Below the pieces are notes generated by a model. It did not search any database and had not been told where the DNA came from. It was given only the letters and a program-made list of their open reading frames with translations. DNA of 64,000 bases from Nemophila menziesii. Lineage: Eukaryota > Streptophyta > Magnoliopsida > Boraginales > Hydrophyllaceae. This document shows, piece after piece, positions 32,127 to 44,029 of the stretch (positions within the stretch are counted from its first letter, which is position 1; each line of letters opens with the position of its first letter). The position numbers and the translations under genes are program-made. Location: the NCBI GenBank assembly GCA_029959085.1, contig JARWIR010000001.1, forward strand, positions 71,424,899 through 71,488,898, in the 5' to 3' direction.

Positions 32127-33361
32127 GCACTAATCCTTCTAATTTTTTCTATCAATTTCAGTTTATAAGGGGGACAATAGCTCCTAGATATATAGTCAAG
32201 ATTCTAAATTCTTAACTATACTCGGAAAGCGAATATGTAGGCTACGATACAACCACAAACTGACCTTAAATAGGGTTATCCTACGCCACTAGGTCCCTAA
32301 GCAGATTTATCCTTCAATTTGTGATATGCTGCTTAAAACAAACCCTAATGACCATCTAGTTAGGCTGGTGTTGTCAAGACCAATTTCTTATTCTAGACGT
32401 TTATGTGGTGTTTCAATAGTTAAACACCCCTTACGGGCGACCAACTGACTACTATTAGCAAAGCCCTAAATTGATCAGGTTTAAGACAGACAATAAATTA
32501 AAGCACATAAAACAAATATATGGTTAAGTAGCTAGAATCAGATTAAAACATACAATTCCCAAAGAAACTTAGATAGAAAGAAAATAGAATTCATAGATTA
32601 TACATAATGCAAAACCCATGCTATGAGAAAATTAGTTCATACCCGAAAGAAATTAACTAAAAGAATGATACATAGATTTTATCTTGCTCTCTTCAATAAC
32701 TCTAATGATATAAAACTTAAGGACTAACTTATGGGAGACAAGGATTACTTTACAAATCTTTAAGGGTGTATTTATAGGTGTATTGAAGACCTAATTTGTT
32801 TTCTTGGAGTGGAAGACAAGTAACTTGGACTCCAAGCCCAACTCAAATTCGTAACCCTAAAATATAGAAAAGGTAATAATCTACCTCTGTTTTATTTCAG
32901 TCGTAACTCCTTCAATACTTATCCATTTGACGCTTTCTATATGTCGAAACTTAATGCCTCGGAAAGCTTTATAACTTTGTTTCAGGCCATTCTTTCAAAT
33001 TCCTAGTCAATCTCGAGTTATGATCACTTCTATGGTCGTAGGTGCTAGAATTCAGATTTATTTGGCAACTTTATCTTTCCATATCTTATCTTTTCCTTCC
33101 TTATCTCCAATGTCCATGCATATATTCTTTCCTTTATCTCTTAGAATTTATTTGGTATCTAATTAATCACCATATATATTTTTACTGCTTCACAATTAAC
33201 AAACTATTAAACCAAATATGCTCTAAAAATAATAAATCAATAAATCAAGACAAGAATTAGGAAAGTGTACTAATACATAGGAAAATCGAGTAAAAGACTT
33301 CTAAAACACTAAAAATGATGTATCCAACTAATATTAAATCATCACAAATTGGGAGACATCA
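32127..33361 (-). repeat. Element D 3' LTR (truncated)
   Basis: On the minus strand it starts at 33361 with TGATGTCTCCC. It matches the B LTR until GTGC at 32127, where LTR G begins. The TATA box is near 32777-32765 (minus). Confidence 0.8.
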
Positions 33362-33377
33362 AGACCCCCAACTTAAA
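33362..33377 (-). other. Polypurine tract of element D
   Basis: The minus strand reads TTTAAGTTGGGGGTCT directly before the LTR start, a one-base variant of the B tract. Confidence 0.75.
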
Positions 33378-34929
33378 GTTGTATTGTCCCGATACAATAA
33401 AGATAAAAATAAAGGGAATTCTCTAAATACACACCTAGGTCAATTAAGCACAATGGGAAAGAAGATAGCAGAATATATAGAATAAACATAAAGAAACTAC
33501 TCAGAAAATTTCATGTAATATTATTTACAAATTACTTACCTGCATACTTTTCATATCCACAGTCAACACGGCTTGAATTCAAGATTGTATTAGCTTCGCA
33601 ATGTAAGACGGAGATGATCTTTACTCAGTTCACCAAGGAAGCTATAGATTGTTCATCGAACTTCACTAGTATCTTAAGATCCACTTAAATACTCTCTATT
33701 GGCTCAATTACTTCTAGATTACATAGCAAAGAATCAAAAGGTCTTTAAGGTTGTAATGTTGGCTTAGGGACGGTATGATAAGTATATTTGGATAATTTAG
33801 AGTGAGCTTTTGGCTCTCTCTTCACTAGCCATCAACGAATCGCCCTAGAGCTTGAGTTACTCTCATAAAACGTTCCCACTCAACCCAATTATTACTTGAT
33901 GCACAAAGTAGCATCTCCGATAATCCAATTAAAGCATAAAGATGTTCACATAAAAATTCCTCTTTGCCGGTCCAAATATATATTCTTTTGAAATAAAAAA
34001 TAATTTCTTTTTTTTCTTTTGTATAGCTATGACTCTCTTTTTGATGTTAAGATATCATGCTATTTTTCTCATAGATTTTTTTTTCATTTTCATGATTTTT
34101 AGCAATTTTCATTCACTCTTACCCCGGCAAAGGATTACAATATAAACCTGTGAATCATCATCAATCCAATAACAGAGCATAAATAATACACTCAAAAATC
34201 CTAACCTAATAATAATTCCCATAATGGTGGACCCACCACCCCAAACTCAAGCTCTAAAACAACTGTCTATGCATCGCGATTCGAGTGCAGGTCATATGGA
34301 AAAGTCCTACAATCTAAAGGGATATGGCTTATAATGTGGCTAAATAAAAAGTCTTTCGAAAGGGCTATAAGGGGCTGAGAAGGATATACTATAATAAATT
34401 TGGACAGCAAGCTAAAAGGAAACAAGAGGCTTATGAAAGAACCGCCTTAATCACTTTCTAAACTATGCAATTTCGTTATTCTCTTACCTTTAGCATGTTC
34501 CTCAAATGGGTTTGATAACTAGCTTGGATCTCACTGCCAACACACCACTCATGGCTCCCCGAGTTCGAACATACTTTCTATTGCATTGCTTACTAATCTT
34601 TTCTTTACTATCAATGTGTGTTTTCTTGCAAATACTCAAGGCATACAAAATAAAATATCTCATAAACATACTACTTCCTATCATTAATTTACTGAGCTTA
34701 TGCTTTCAAGCTATTAAACACACTCTACATCTAATTCCCGTGTATCAAAAAAATTTAATTTCTACCTAAATACAAAAAAAATGGCTATGAGAGACAACAA
34801 ATCTCCACACCCCCAACTCAAAAATGAGCCGTGTCCCCACGAATCGAAAAAGGCTCGAAAAAGAAATTAAAATTAGGATATAAAACATTTATAGAAATGG
34901 TAAGGAAGAAAGAGAACATACACTCGAGG
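33378..34929 (-). other. Element D 3' non-coding region
   Basis: Matches the equivalent region of B. PPT-like motifs lie at 34238-34251 and 34809-34823. No credible ORF. Confidence 0.6.
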
Positions 34930-36138
34930 CTATTGCCTCGTATTATCGACATCCAAGATAGGATTTGCTGGATCTTTCTTTAATTGCTCAAGGAGTGTCA
35001 TGACGTGCACTTGATTGGCTTTGATTTGTGCCACATCATTGGCTAAGGAAGTATGAGCTGCTTCGACTTTATTTAATCACTCCTCCATATTCTCTTGCCA
35101 ACTATTATCCTTTTCTTCTTTTGAGACTAACGTAAATCCCGCTCCTCTCAAGACTTTCACGGTCCAAGCATCATCAATATTGTTACAAGTTTTAAACTCT
35201 AGTTTCTCTTCTTCACCCAAAATCACATTTGCTTTCTGCACAAGACACGTGATCATAGTAGGATATTTCACATTAATTAGCGAGATAGAAGAGACCGAAA
35301 ATCGTATCACCTCCTCAAAGATCAACTATGCCACATCTTCTTCTCCTCTCAAAATAATATTCAACAAGATATTGTTCTTTTTACTTAGGTCCAAAACTCT
35401 TGTGTTTCCGAAGACATTAGGGGTAAGAAAATTGTGCCAAATTCTAGCATCCGGATCGAGATATTTGTAAGGCCAAGGTGCCTTTAATTCTCCCTTATGT
35501 GATTACACTTTGTCCTTATCTAAAACATGCTCAAAAAGTAACTTCCAATCGAAGATTCTCTGTCTATCCACCGCTTCTCTATACTTGCATTGTCCGACCA
35601 ATTTCTTAAACTGGAAGTGGTTTCCAATCTCTTCAACTGTAAAAGGAACTAACATTCCTCTAACTGGAACACAACCTTCACTATCTTAGCTAAAGAGGCC
35701 TAAATAGAAGTCGGAAACTAACTCATGACATAAATCAGAACGTCTTACCATGAACTTTGACCAACATAATCTTTCACAATTCTCCAAGAATCTCTTGTAC
35801 TCTCCTTTACCAACTTCTTCATTAAATACTCTCTCATAAGAAAAAGGTAGTTCCTGTAATGGTTTCTTTGCAGAAGCTATTAAGGTCTTTGAAGCTTTCA
35901 CTTTTTCTTCGGGTGTAGGACCTTTGAATTGGAGAGGTTGTGTTGTCTTCTTTACGAAAATTGGAACCTTTTTGCCCATTGAATTAAACACAACTAGCTC
36001 ACCTCTCTTTACATGATTTATTTCATCCTTTGTGTTGGAACTAGAACTTTTCTTACTTGATTTCTTCTCAATAGAACCCAATACCTTGCTTTTCTTCATC
36101 TCCCTCTTAGTAGATAATGTCTCTGTTCTCTTAGTCAT
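34930..36138 (-). pseudogene. Element D env-position ORF (broken)
   Basis: ATG at 36138-36136, following a PPT-like motif (36147-36161); stop TAG at 34932-34930 after a DNTRQ-like end (B ends NDARQ). The N-terminus MTKRTETLSTKREMKKSK is basic. The central domain motifs ERLCWSKFMVRRSD and SDFYLGLFS are visible, then a stop at 35686. The later part reappears as IFEEVIRFSVSSISLINV. Very similar in length and order to the intact B protein (1209 versus 1197 bp). Broken by several stops and indels. Confidence 0.72.
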
Positions 36139-36541
36139 CTCAATTAACCTCCAACTCAAAGCTTTAACCACTCTTGAAATTTGAAACTCTTGATTATTGG
36201 TTGAACAAGCTTTATTTGTGTTAGGAAAGGTGTTTTGATGATGATTCTCTATATGGGTAAGATGGATTCTTGATGGATTGGTATGGATATAAGAAATTGT
36301 AGGATGAATTTTTGAAATTTAGGCTTTTGATTCTTAGATTCGATGTGTTTTGGTAAGATTTGGGTGGTTGAATCTTCTTTGTAATGATGTGGAGAAAGGA
36401 TTTGATGTGTTTTTATGGTGATTGGGTAGTGTTTTGATGTTTGGGGAAGATTTGATGAAGCTTCAATGGAGTTGGGAGTGGTTTAGAGAAGAAATAGAGG
36501 CTTAAGGATTGTAAAATTCGTAATAGACTAACCTTCCTCTT

Positions 36542-36551
36542 CTTTATAACC
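36542..36551 (-). promoter_or_regulatory. TATA-like box between the array and the env-position ORF of D
   Basis: The minus strand reads GGTTATAAAG, about 40 bp past the array and about 405 bp before the ATG. This is the same spacing as in B. Confidence 0.35.
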
Positions 36552-36588
36552 TAAAAAACTCGAAATTTTCTCTCTCCAGTGGCGCGGA

Positions 36589-36835
36589 CCGGCTTACCGG
36601 CGGTGTGACCGGCTACCCGGTGAGCTACTTTTCGAAAAGACTCGCCTTGGCATAAAACCTGATTCATAAACCTTTGGGAACGAGCTTTTGTCTAACCGGT
36701 ATACCGGTGGTATGACCGGGTACCCGGTGCGTAATTTTTCGAAAATCCACTCCTCGGCAAAAAAACCTGATTCGTGAACCCGTGGGCACCCCTTTTTGAC
36801 CCGCCGGCTTACCGGTCATATGGCCGGCATACCGA
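36589..36835. repeat. Element D: tandem palindrome array (CCGGTATACCGG / CCGGGTACCCGG)
   Basis: Three units begin at 36589, 36696 and 36804 (period 107-108 bp). Each has two 12-mers 20-21 bp apart: 36589/36610, 36696/36716 and 36804/36824. In the middle unit both are perfect palindromes (CCGGTATACCGG, CCGGGTACCCGG). The spacers share a CTCGGCAAnAAAACCTGA block with the A array spacers. The flanks 36152-36541 and 36836-37029 hold no gene. Confidence 0.85.
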
Positions 36836-37029
36836 CGGGTAGGTCAGAATGTGCACAAAAATTTAATTTTCCTCCCTAACTCGATTTCTTTAATACATGA
36901 ACATCAAAAACACTAGAACCTTTCTCAAATATGAAATATCAACTAAAATCAACTAAGCTAAACACGAATTAAACACATAAAAACCTAAAAAATATTGCAG
37001 ATTGTCTCCCGTACGGGCACTTTATTTAA

Positions 37030-37048
37030 CGTCTTTTAAAGTTAGACG
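37030..37048 (-). other. Conserved post-pol stem-loop, element D copy
   Basis: CGTCT and AGACG pair across a 9-base loop, about ten bases beyond the pol stop at 37060. Confidence 0.5.
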
Positions 37049-37059
37049 CGTTACCTCTA

Positions 37060-37874
37060 TCAACATTTGAGAATATAGCCTCCCCTACAACGAGCAAGGC
37101 TATGAACGTCTACTATTCTCCGCTTAATGCCCCTCTTGGGCTTGAGCTCTATCACCTTAGCCGAACAACTTTAGTGACTATAAATGATCCCATCCACGAG
37201 TCTTGATGACCTCGTAGCCTATTTTTTGGTTTGTGGGATTTCGATAGAACTTCATGGCCAACCCCAAACTCAATCTTTAGCTCAGTATCCACAGATTTTC
37301 ATGGATTTTCTCTTTAAGTACATTTTTATGTGACAGGCTGTGGATGATAGGAACAGTTGGATCTGACTTCCTTAGTTTCTTACCCCAGACATAGAATGTC
37401 TCGGATACGTCATGGAAGTTGATTATGCTCTGACTTGTGTCATGAAAGGCCTTCCAAGTATGATTGGAACCTTCTTATCTGCATCGAATTCAAGTATAAC
37501 AAAATCAGTATGCATGGTGATATTACCTGATTGGATATGAATGTCCTCCACTGTTCTCTATGTCTTGGTAACTGAGTTGTCAGCAAACTGCAAATTTTTT
37601 TTTATTTCTCAAGTCCAAGTCTCTCAAACGCGGACTTTGGCATAAGATTCACACCTGAACCCACATCACACATAGCTTTCACCTTGAGCATACCATTTAT
37701 TTGTATAGGAAGATTAAAGCTTCCCGGATCTTTGAGCTTCAGTGGTAACTCTTTTTCAACTCTTCTTGAGACTCTCACAGTCTCTTTCTTGGCTTCTACA
37801 CGCGCTTCATTCGTAGGAATAACTTGTGTTGAAATTTGTTGTGGTGTAAGCCCTTTCTTCGCAATCTCAAGCAT
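37060..37874 (-). pseudogene. Element D protease joined to the integrase-tail segment
   Basis: The minus strand has KLKDPGSFNLPIQINGML, then the protease motif CDVGSGVNLMPKSAFERLG. After a frame break come LEFDADKKVP-like and ETFYVWGKK-like segments. The jump to FGVGHEV follows, next to a PPT-like motif (37261-37274), with a GSFIVTKV-like module and a CRGGYILKC end with stop at 37060. RT, RNase H and the integrase core are absent, exactly as in B and E. Confidence 0.75.
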
Positions 37875-39755
37875 TTAGGCAATGATATTCTTAGGAGTAT
37901 ACGCCTCTACAAATGTCTTGAGTTCAATGTCACCCTTCGGATTTGTATCAGGAATAATTTGTGACACTAGTTGAACATTAGGTGGTGATTCCACCTCCTC
38001 TTCTTCTTTCTTTTCTTGCACATCAGGTGTAACCTCTATTTTCTCTTTTGAGGCTTCTTCCTCGTTCTCTTTAGCTCTAACAGCTTGTAACTCCATAACC
38101 GATCTAATCTTGTCTTGCATATCTCTCAGAAACTGTATAAATTCATATTTTTCTGAATCTTTATCCTCATCTTCAGAACAGTCAGAGTCCACATGGCTAG
38201 ACTTGGTTGGTTCTACTTCGGTATTAGGAACTTCCATGACACTTTCTGCAGCATGCGGTACTTCCTTATTTTCTTAAATCTCAAGGCAAATAGCCTTTCA
38301 AGCTTCGAACCCAACATTGGAATCACCTCCTTCGATAGCCTTCAATTCTTTTGCTTCCATAAAATTAGTTAGAACTTTATTCATTTGTTCTATTTGCGTA
38401 CCTAAAATCTGAATTGAAGCTTCTGGTTCTCTTAACTTCTCGTTCTGTGAATGCATATTAGTGGTCATCAGATCCATAAAGTTCTTCAATTGTTGATTAG
38501 CCACAACTCCTTCTTGAGGATATTGTGGTAAAGACTTCTGAGCTAAAGCATCTGTATATGCGTCATTAACAGGTTGTTATGGAGGATCGGGTCGATTATA
38601 ATTTTGATTTCCTTGATATGGAGCTTGACCTCTTGGTTGGAAAGAGTTATTCTGTGGACGAGGTTGATAATCATCTGGATTAGCGGCCTCTGTGGATTTG
38701 AACATTGCATACCCGGATGACTCCTGTTACCAAATTGATAAATTCCTCGGTTGGATATGAAATAAACAGATGCTGGATTTCCTTCCCACTCTTCCGATGT
38801 ATGATTTGTGACCCAACACTCTGGACAACCTTGTGCTTCTTGCACTACGTTTGCTGCGGCTAAATTCTTCTGCATCTCAAGTTTAATCTCTTTGATTTGA
38901 TTCTCTATTGCGGCTAATTGAGCTGAGTTTGCAGTTTCTGCATCTAATCGAAGCGTACCTCTGGTATTTGTGACAGGAGCTTGCAAAAGTGGTCAACTCC
39001 TTTCTGTTTCTATAATATTTTCCCTACCTTCAGCGACTTGTGTAGGATTCATGGACATAAAATTTCCTTTTCCAAGATTATCTACCCTCAGTCTACTTTC
39101 TATATTGATTCCTTGATAAGATATAGCTTACTGTAAAGACGGGGTGTAACCTTGGAGTGGACATCTAGCTAACTTCTGTTGAAACCTTGTCCATGTGTCT
39201 CCTACTTCTTCTCCATTCTCTTGACAAAACATCGCAAGCGCACTTTGATCATTAAGTCTCATACTTTTTGGATAAAAATGGTTAAAGAATGAGGCTTGAA
39301 GTTTTGCCCATGTATTAATTGTAGCTGGTGGTTGTCTATCTAGCCAATCACCAGCTTTGCCGGTCAGAAAGAACGAAAACATATGACAATACAGTTGCTC
39401 GCGCGTAATGCCTGGAGTAACATAGGCATCACAAATATGCACGAACTTCTGAATCGCTCTTACCGGATCTTGGACTGCTACACCACTATAGAGTCCGTAA
39501 TTCTGAAATTGACTGAGCATGCCCAGATCGGGCCAGAACTTGATATTTTGGATCTCTAGAGGACGATAACCTAATGGTTGAACATGAAACGGTGCTTCCA
39601 AGCCTGTGAGACTCTGTTCTGATTATTTTAATTGTTTTGTTATCTCCTGGTGGTGGTGGTTGTTGTTGGCCTACAGGACCGAGTGGTGACACTATAGGAA
39701 TAAGTGGTGGATCTACTAGTGGTGGATCCACTTCTTGCTGTGGAATTTCAGCCAT
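37875..39755 (-). pseudogene. gag: Element D gag
   Basis: Several frames on the minus strand: MAEIPQQEVDPPL at 39755, the gag core from about 39601 (FHVQPLGYRP, MLSQFQNYGLYSG, REQLYCHMFSFFLTGKAGDW, FFNHFYPKSMRL), and the knuckle region near 38830. There the last Cys of the CCHC is replaced (CPECWVTNHTSEEW). A coiled-coil and acidic tail follows (38504-37875), as in B. It is intact across the site where B lost two bases. Many stops and frameshifts. Confidence 0.78.
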
Positions 39756-39892
39756 AGCTCTTCTTTGGTATCTTTCTTCTCGGATACGTCTGTTTTAAGA
39801 TGTGAAGCTCCTTTCGGGCTCCGGGAGAGGAGGCCAAAGATGCACAGTAAAAACCTGAATTAGGGTTTTAACAACACATCCTTTTCCCGGAG

Positions 39893-41002
39893 AGCGAATA
39901 GGTAGGCTATGACACAACCACAAGCTGACCTTACATAGAGTTATCCTACGCCACTAGGTCCCTAAGCAGATCTTTCCTTCAATTGGTGATATGGTGATTA
40001 AATCAAACCCTAATGATTATCTAGTTAGGCTGGTGTTGTCAGGACCAATTCCTTATTCTAGATGTTTATGTGATGTTTCAATAGTTAAACACCCCTTCCG
40101 GGAGACCATCTAACTACTGTTAGCAAAGCCCTATAATGATCAGGTTTAAGATAGACAATAAATTAAAGCACATAAACAAATATATGATTAAGAATCTGGA
40201 ATCAAATTAAAACATATAATTCCCAAAGAAACTTAGATAGAAAGAAAATAGATTTCATAAATTATACATAATGCAAAACCCAAGCTATGGGAAAATTAGT
40301 CCATACTTGAAAGAAATAAACTAAAAGAATGATACATAGATTTCATCTTGCTCTCTTAAATAACTCTAATGATATAAAACTTAAGGACTAACTTATGGGA
40401 GGCAAGGATTAATTTACAAAGATTTAAGGGTGTATTTATACATGTTTAGAAGACCTAATTCGTTTTCTTTGAGTAGAATAAAAGTAACTTGGACTCCATG
40501 CCCAAATCAAAATCGTAACCCTAAAATATAGAAGAGGTAATAATTTGCCGCTATTTTGTTTTGGCCGTGACTCATTCAATACTTATTCGTTTGACGCGTT
40601 CCATATATCGAAACTGATCATCTCGGAAATCTTTATAACTTTGTTTCAAACCATTCTTCCAAATTCCTAGCCAATCTTGAGTTATGATCACTTCTATGGT
40701 TGTAGTTGCTGGAATTCAGATTTATTTGGGAATTTTTTTCTTTTTATATCTTATCTTGTCCTTCCTTATCTCCAATATCTCTTAGAATTGATTTGACATC
40801 TAATTAATCACCATATATATCTTTAAAACTTCACAATTAACAAACAATTAAACCAAATATGCTCTAAAAATAATAAATCATTAAATCAAGACAAGAATTA
40901 GGAAAGTGTACTAATACATAGGAAAATCGAGTAAAAGACTTCTAAAACACTAAAAATGATGTCTCCAACTAATATTAAATCATCACCAATGGGGAGACAT
41001 CA
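39893..41002 (-). repeat. Element D 5' LTR (truncated)
   Basis: The LTR matches the D 3' LTR from about 32215 onward and ends GGAGACATCA at 41002. Its R/U5 part and the PBS are missing; gag leader sequence joins directly at about 39893. A TATA-like box is near 40440-40429 (minus). Confidence 0.75.
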
Positions 41003-42660
41003 CCTACATTACTCCATGCATTACAAGCGAGCAACTGTATTGTCATATGTTTTCATTTTTCTTGACCAGAAGTGCTGGTAATTGGCTAGATAGACGGTCA
41101 CCAAACACAATTAACACTTGGGATGAACTACAAGCCGCATTTTTTAACCGGTTTAATCCAAAGAGTATGAGATTAAAAGATCAAATGATCTTGCTAGTTT
41201 TTGCCAAGAGAATGATGAAGAAGTAGGTCAAGGTTTCAACAAAAGTTAGCAAGATGTCAACTGCACGATTATACCCCATCTTTATAGTTAGCGATGTTTT
41301 ATTAGGGTATTAATGCAGAAAGTAAATTGAGGGTTAATAGTCTTGGAAGAGGAGGATTTGTATCCATGGATCCTACAGAAGCTACTGAGGGTATGGAACG
41401 TTTTATTGAAACAGAAATGAGTTGGCCAATTGCACGAGCTCCTATCACAAATAGGCTTCGATTAGGAACATAAACTGTTTAATTAGCTAAATTAGTTGCA
41501 CTAAAAAATCAAGTCAAGTAGATGAACTCGAAATGGACCAAAAGCGTCAAAATTTAGCTGCAAAAAATTGTAGTGCAAGAAGCACAAGGTTGTCCACGTT
41601 ATGAAGTACCGAATCATACTTGGGAAGAGTGTGAAGGAAATCCAACATTTGTATACTTCATACCAAATTGAGGAAATTACCAATTTGGTAATAGAATTCA
41701 TCCTCATATGCAGTATTTCTCAAGGGATTGTAAATCAAGTTGATTATCAACCACGTCCCTAGAACAACACTTACCAACAAAGAGGTCAAGGTCTGTATCA
41801 AGGAAATTAGAGTTATAATAGTCTGCTCCTCCACAACAACAAACCCATGATGCTTATACCGATAATCTAGCTTAGAAAGCTTTACAACATCATCCTCAAG
41901 AAGGAGTAGTGTTAGAGAAGAAATTAAAAGACTTCATGGATATAGTTACGAGCATTATTCAAGTATATCACGAGAAGTTCAAAGTACAAGAAGCCTTAAT
42001 ACAAATCTAAAACCCACATTTGACCCAAATAGAGAAAACTGTGAATGCTTTTTTAGAAAAAAGGTAGGTAAAGGCCATTGAAGGAGGTGACGGCAATGTT
42101 GGGTTCAAAGCATGTAAGGAAATCTGCCTTGAAATAGAATAGAAAGAGGAACCGCCACCTGCTGCATAAATTTTCGTGGAGATCCCAGAAATTGAAGAAG
42201 AATAAAGCAAGCCTAGGCCAGAAGAATTTTACTTTGTATATCTTCTTAAGGACATGCAAGAAGAGATTATATTGGTCACTGAACTACAAGCTAGTAGAGC
42301 TAAAGAGAAAGAGGAAGAAGCCTCAAAAGAAAAGAAAGAAGAAGTTGCACCTACTGTGCAAGAAGAGAAGGAAGAAGCTAATGAAGAAGCGAAGGTGTGC
42401 TCGCCACCTATTGTTCCAACAATGTCACCATCCAATCCTAAGACAAATCCAAAAGTTGACATTAAACTCAAGGTATTTGTAGAGGCATACAATTCAGAGA
42501 AAATCAACGCCCAAATGCTTGGATTATTAAGAATGGGCTTACACCGAAATAGGTATTCACGCAAGTTATTCCAGAGAAAGAAGCGAGTGAAGAAGTCAGT
42601 AAAGAGACTACAACTCATAATGAGAGAGTCTCGAGAAGAGTTGAAAAGGAGTTACCCCTA
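41003..42660 (+). pseudogene. gag: Element E gag (3' part)
   Basis: Frames are broken throughout. Recognisable pieces are YCHMFSFFLTRSAGNWL (from about 41036), a QAAFFNRFNPKSMRLK-like stretch, a knuckle-like CPRYEVPNHTWEEC region near 41592 in which the second Cys is lost, and a Lys/Glu-rich tail (about 42230-42480). No intact product. Confidence 0.7.
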
Positions 42661-43341
42661 AGCTCAAAGATCCAAGAAGCTCTAATCTTTCTATTCAAAT
42701 TAGTGGTATGATCAAAGTAAAAGCCATGTGTGATGTGGGTTCGAGTGTTAATCTTATGCAAAAGTCCGTGTTCAATAGTCTTGGCATCAAGAAGGTGGAA
42801 AAAGCTCTCGTGAACTTATAATTTGCGGATAGCTGATTGACAAAGACATGGGGAACGGTGGAGGACGTTCATGTCCAAGTAGGTAATATCACCATCCCTA
42901 CTGACTTTGTTATTATTTATTATTATGCAAATAAGCAGGTTCTAATCATACTTGGAAGGATATTCTTGGCCACAAGTCAAAGCGTCATCAACTTCCAAGA
43001 GGGAATAGTTACCCTCCATGCTAAAAACATATCCGAGACATTTTAGGTCTGGGGTCATTCATATTGCTACAAAGTAAAAAGTCCCAGAAGAAATCCCTGC
43101 AAATCCTATGTATACTAGATCAATGAGTGAGTTTGGGGTCAGCCATGAAGTTGTATCGAAAGCCCGCAAGCCCGAGAAAAGGCCACACAATCACAATGAT
43201 TCGTGGTTGGGACCATTTGTCGTCATAAAAATTGTTTCATCAAAATTAATAGAGATCAGGCCCAAGAGGGGTATCAAATGGAGATTAGTAGACGTTCATA
43301 GCCTTGATCATTGTTGGGAAGGCTATGTACGAAAAGTCTGA
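42661..43341 (+). pseudogene. Element E protease joined to the integrase-tail segment
   Basis: Protease motif CDVGSSVNLMQKSVF near 42728, then TWGTVEDVHVQVGNI and LIILGRIFLATSQSVINF, with a stop after ETF at 43044. After a short divergent stretch the frame from 43108 carries SEFGVSHEVVSKARKP and the module DSWLGPFVVIKIVSSKLIEI, ending CWEGYVRKV. Same architecture and deletion as B and D. PPT-like motif at 43128-43140. Confidence 0.75.
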
Positions 43342-43557
43342 TAGAGGTAACACGTCTAAATTTGAAATACGTTAAACAAATGTTATGTCCGGGAGACAAC
43401 CCACAATTTGTTATGTTTTATTGTCTTTAATTTATGTTTAGATTAAGTTGTTTTGAGTAGATATTGCAGTATTGTGGAAGGTATTAGTATTTTTGATGTG
43501 CAGGTACTCGAGTTCGGGAGAAGAAACGAGAAAAACCAGCAAAAAACAGATGTACCA

Positions 43558-44029
43558 TGCGGTACACTGCACCATCACTGTGGTGCACCACACCCCAAAA
43601 AGGGTCATGAAGGTTTACAAATCAAGTACACGTGCGAGGGGAAGAGAAAAAACCGTGTCGACATTCGTGAAAAACAGTTCCTCAGTCTCATCCAGAGCGT
43701 CCATGTGATATACTACATGGGTTCCACGGTGCACCGCACGCAAGAATACCATCGTAACTATTCAGAAATCCAGTCCAGGTGCGAGACTCCACGATAAAAA
43801 AACCGAGTCGTCGCTCGTGCCAGACCGTGATGTGGTCCAAGACAGAAGAGGCCTGCGGTACACCGCAGGACACTCGCGGTTCACCGCACCAATCCAAAAC
43901 TGTGGCAACGGTCTGGGAAATCAGGATCAAGTATGAGACCTCTTTGTCCAAACCATTTTGACCACCGTGACACAGGAGGAAGATAGAAGACATTTGTGGT
44001 ACACCACACCTCACCTGCGTTGCACCGCA
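43558..44029. repeat. Element E: tandem palindrome array (TGCGGTACACCGCA type)
   Basis: Units start at 43558, 43702, 43854 and 43995 (periods 144, 152 and 141 bp). Three units clearly hold two 14-mers exactly 21 bp apart: 43558/43579, 43854/43875 and 43995/44016. TGTGGTGCACCACA at 43579 is a perfect palindrome; TGCGGTACACCGCA and TGTGGTACACCACA pair fully except for the central AC. The second unit is degenerate. The surrounding 43403-43557 and 44030-44453 hold no gene. Confidence 0.85.

Larger units (their letters stand above)
32127..41002 (-). mobile_element. Element D: pol-deleted Athila-like element, minus strand
   Basis: Truncated LTRs of the B type at both ends (32127-33361 and about 39893-41002) enclose gag, PR joined to the integrase tail, palindrome array, env-position ORF and PPT. 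Both LTRs lack their 3' portions and the PBS is gone. The right boundary (GGAGACATCA at 41002) cuts into the gag of element E. The left boundary was lost where LTR G abuts. It carries the same RT/RNase H/integrase-core deletion as B. More decayed than B. Confidence 0.85.

Noticed and set aside
33042..33260. 72-codon ORF
   Set aside because: Lies wholly inside the D 3' LTR on the opposite strand; no equivalent in the B LTR.
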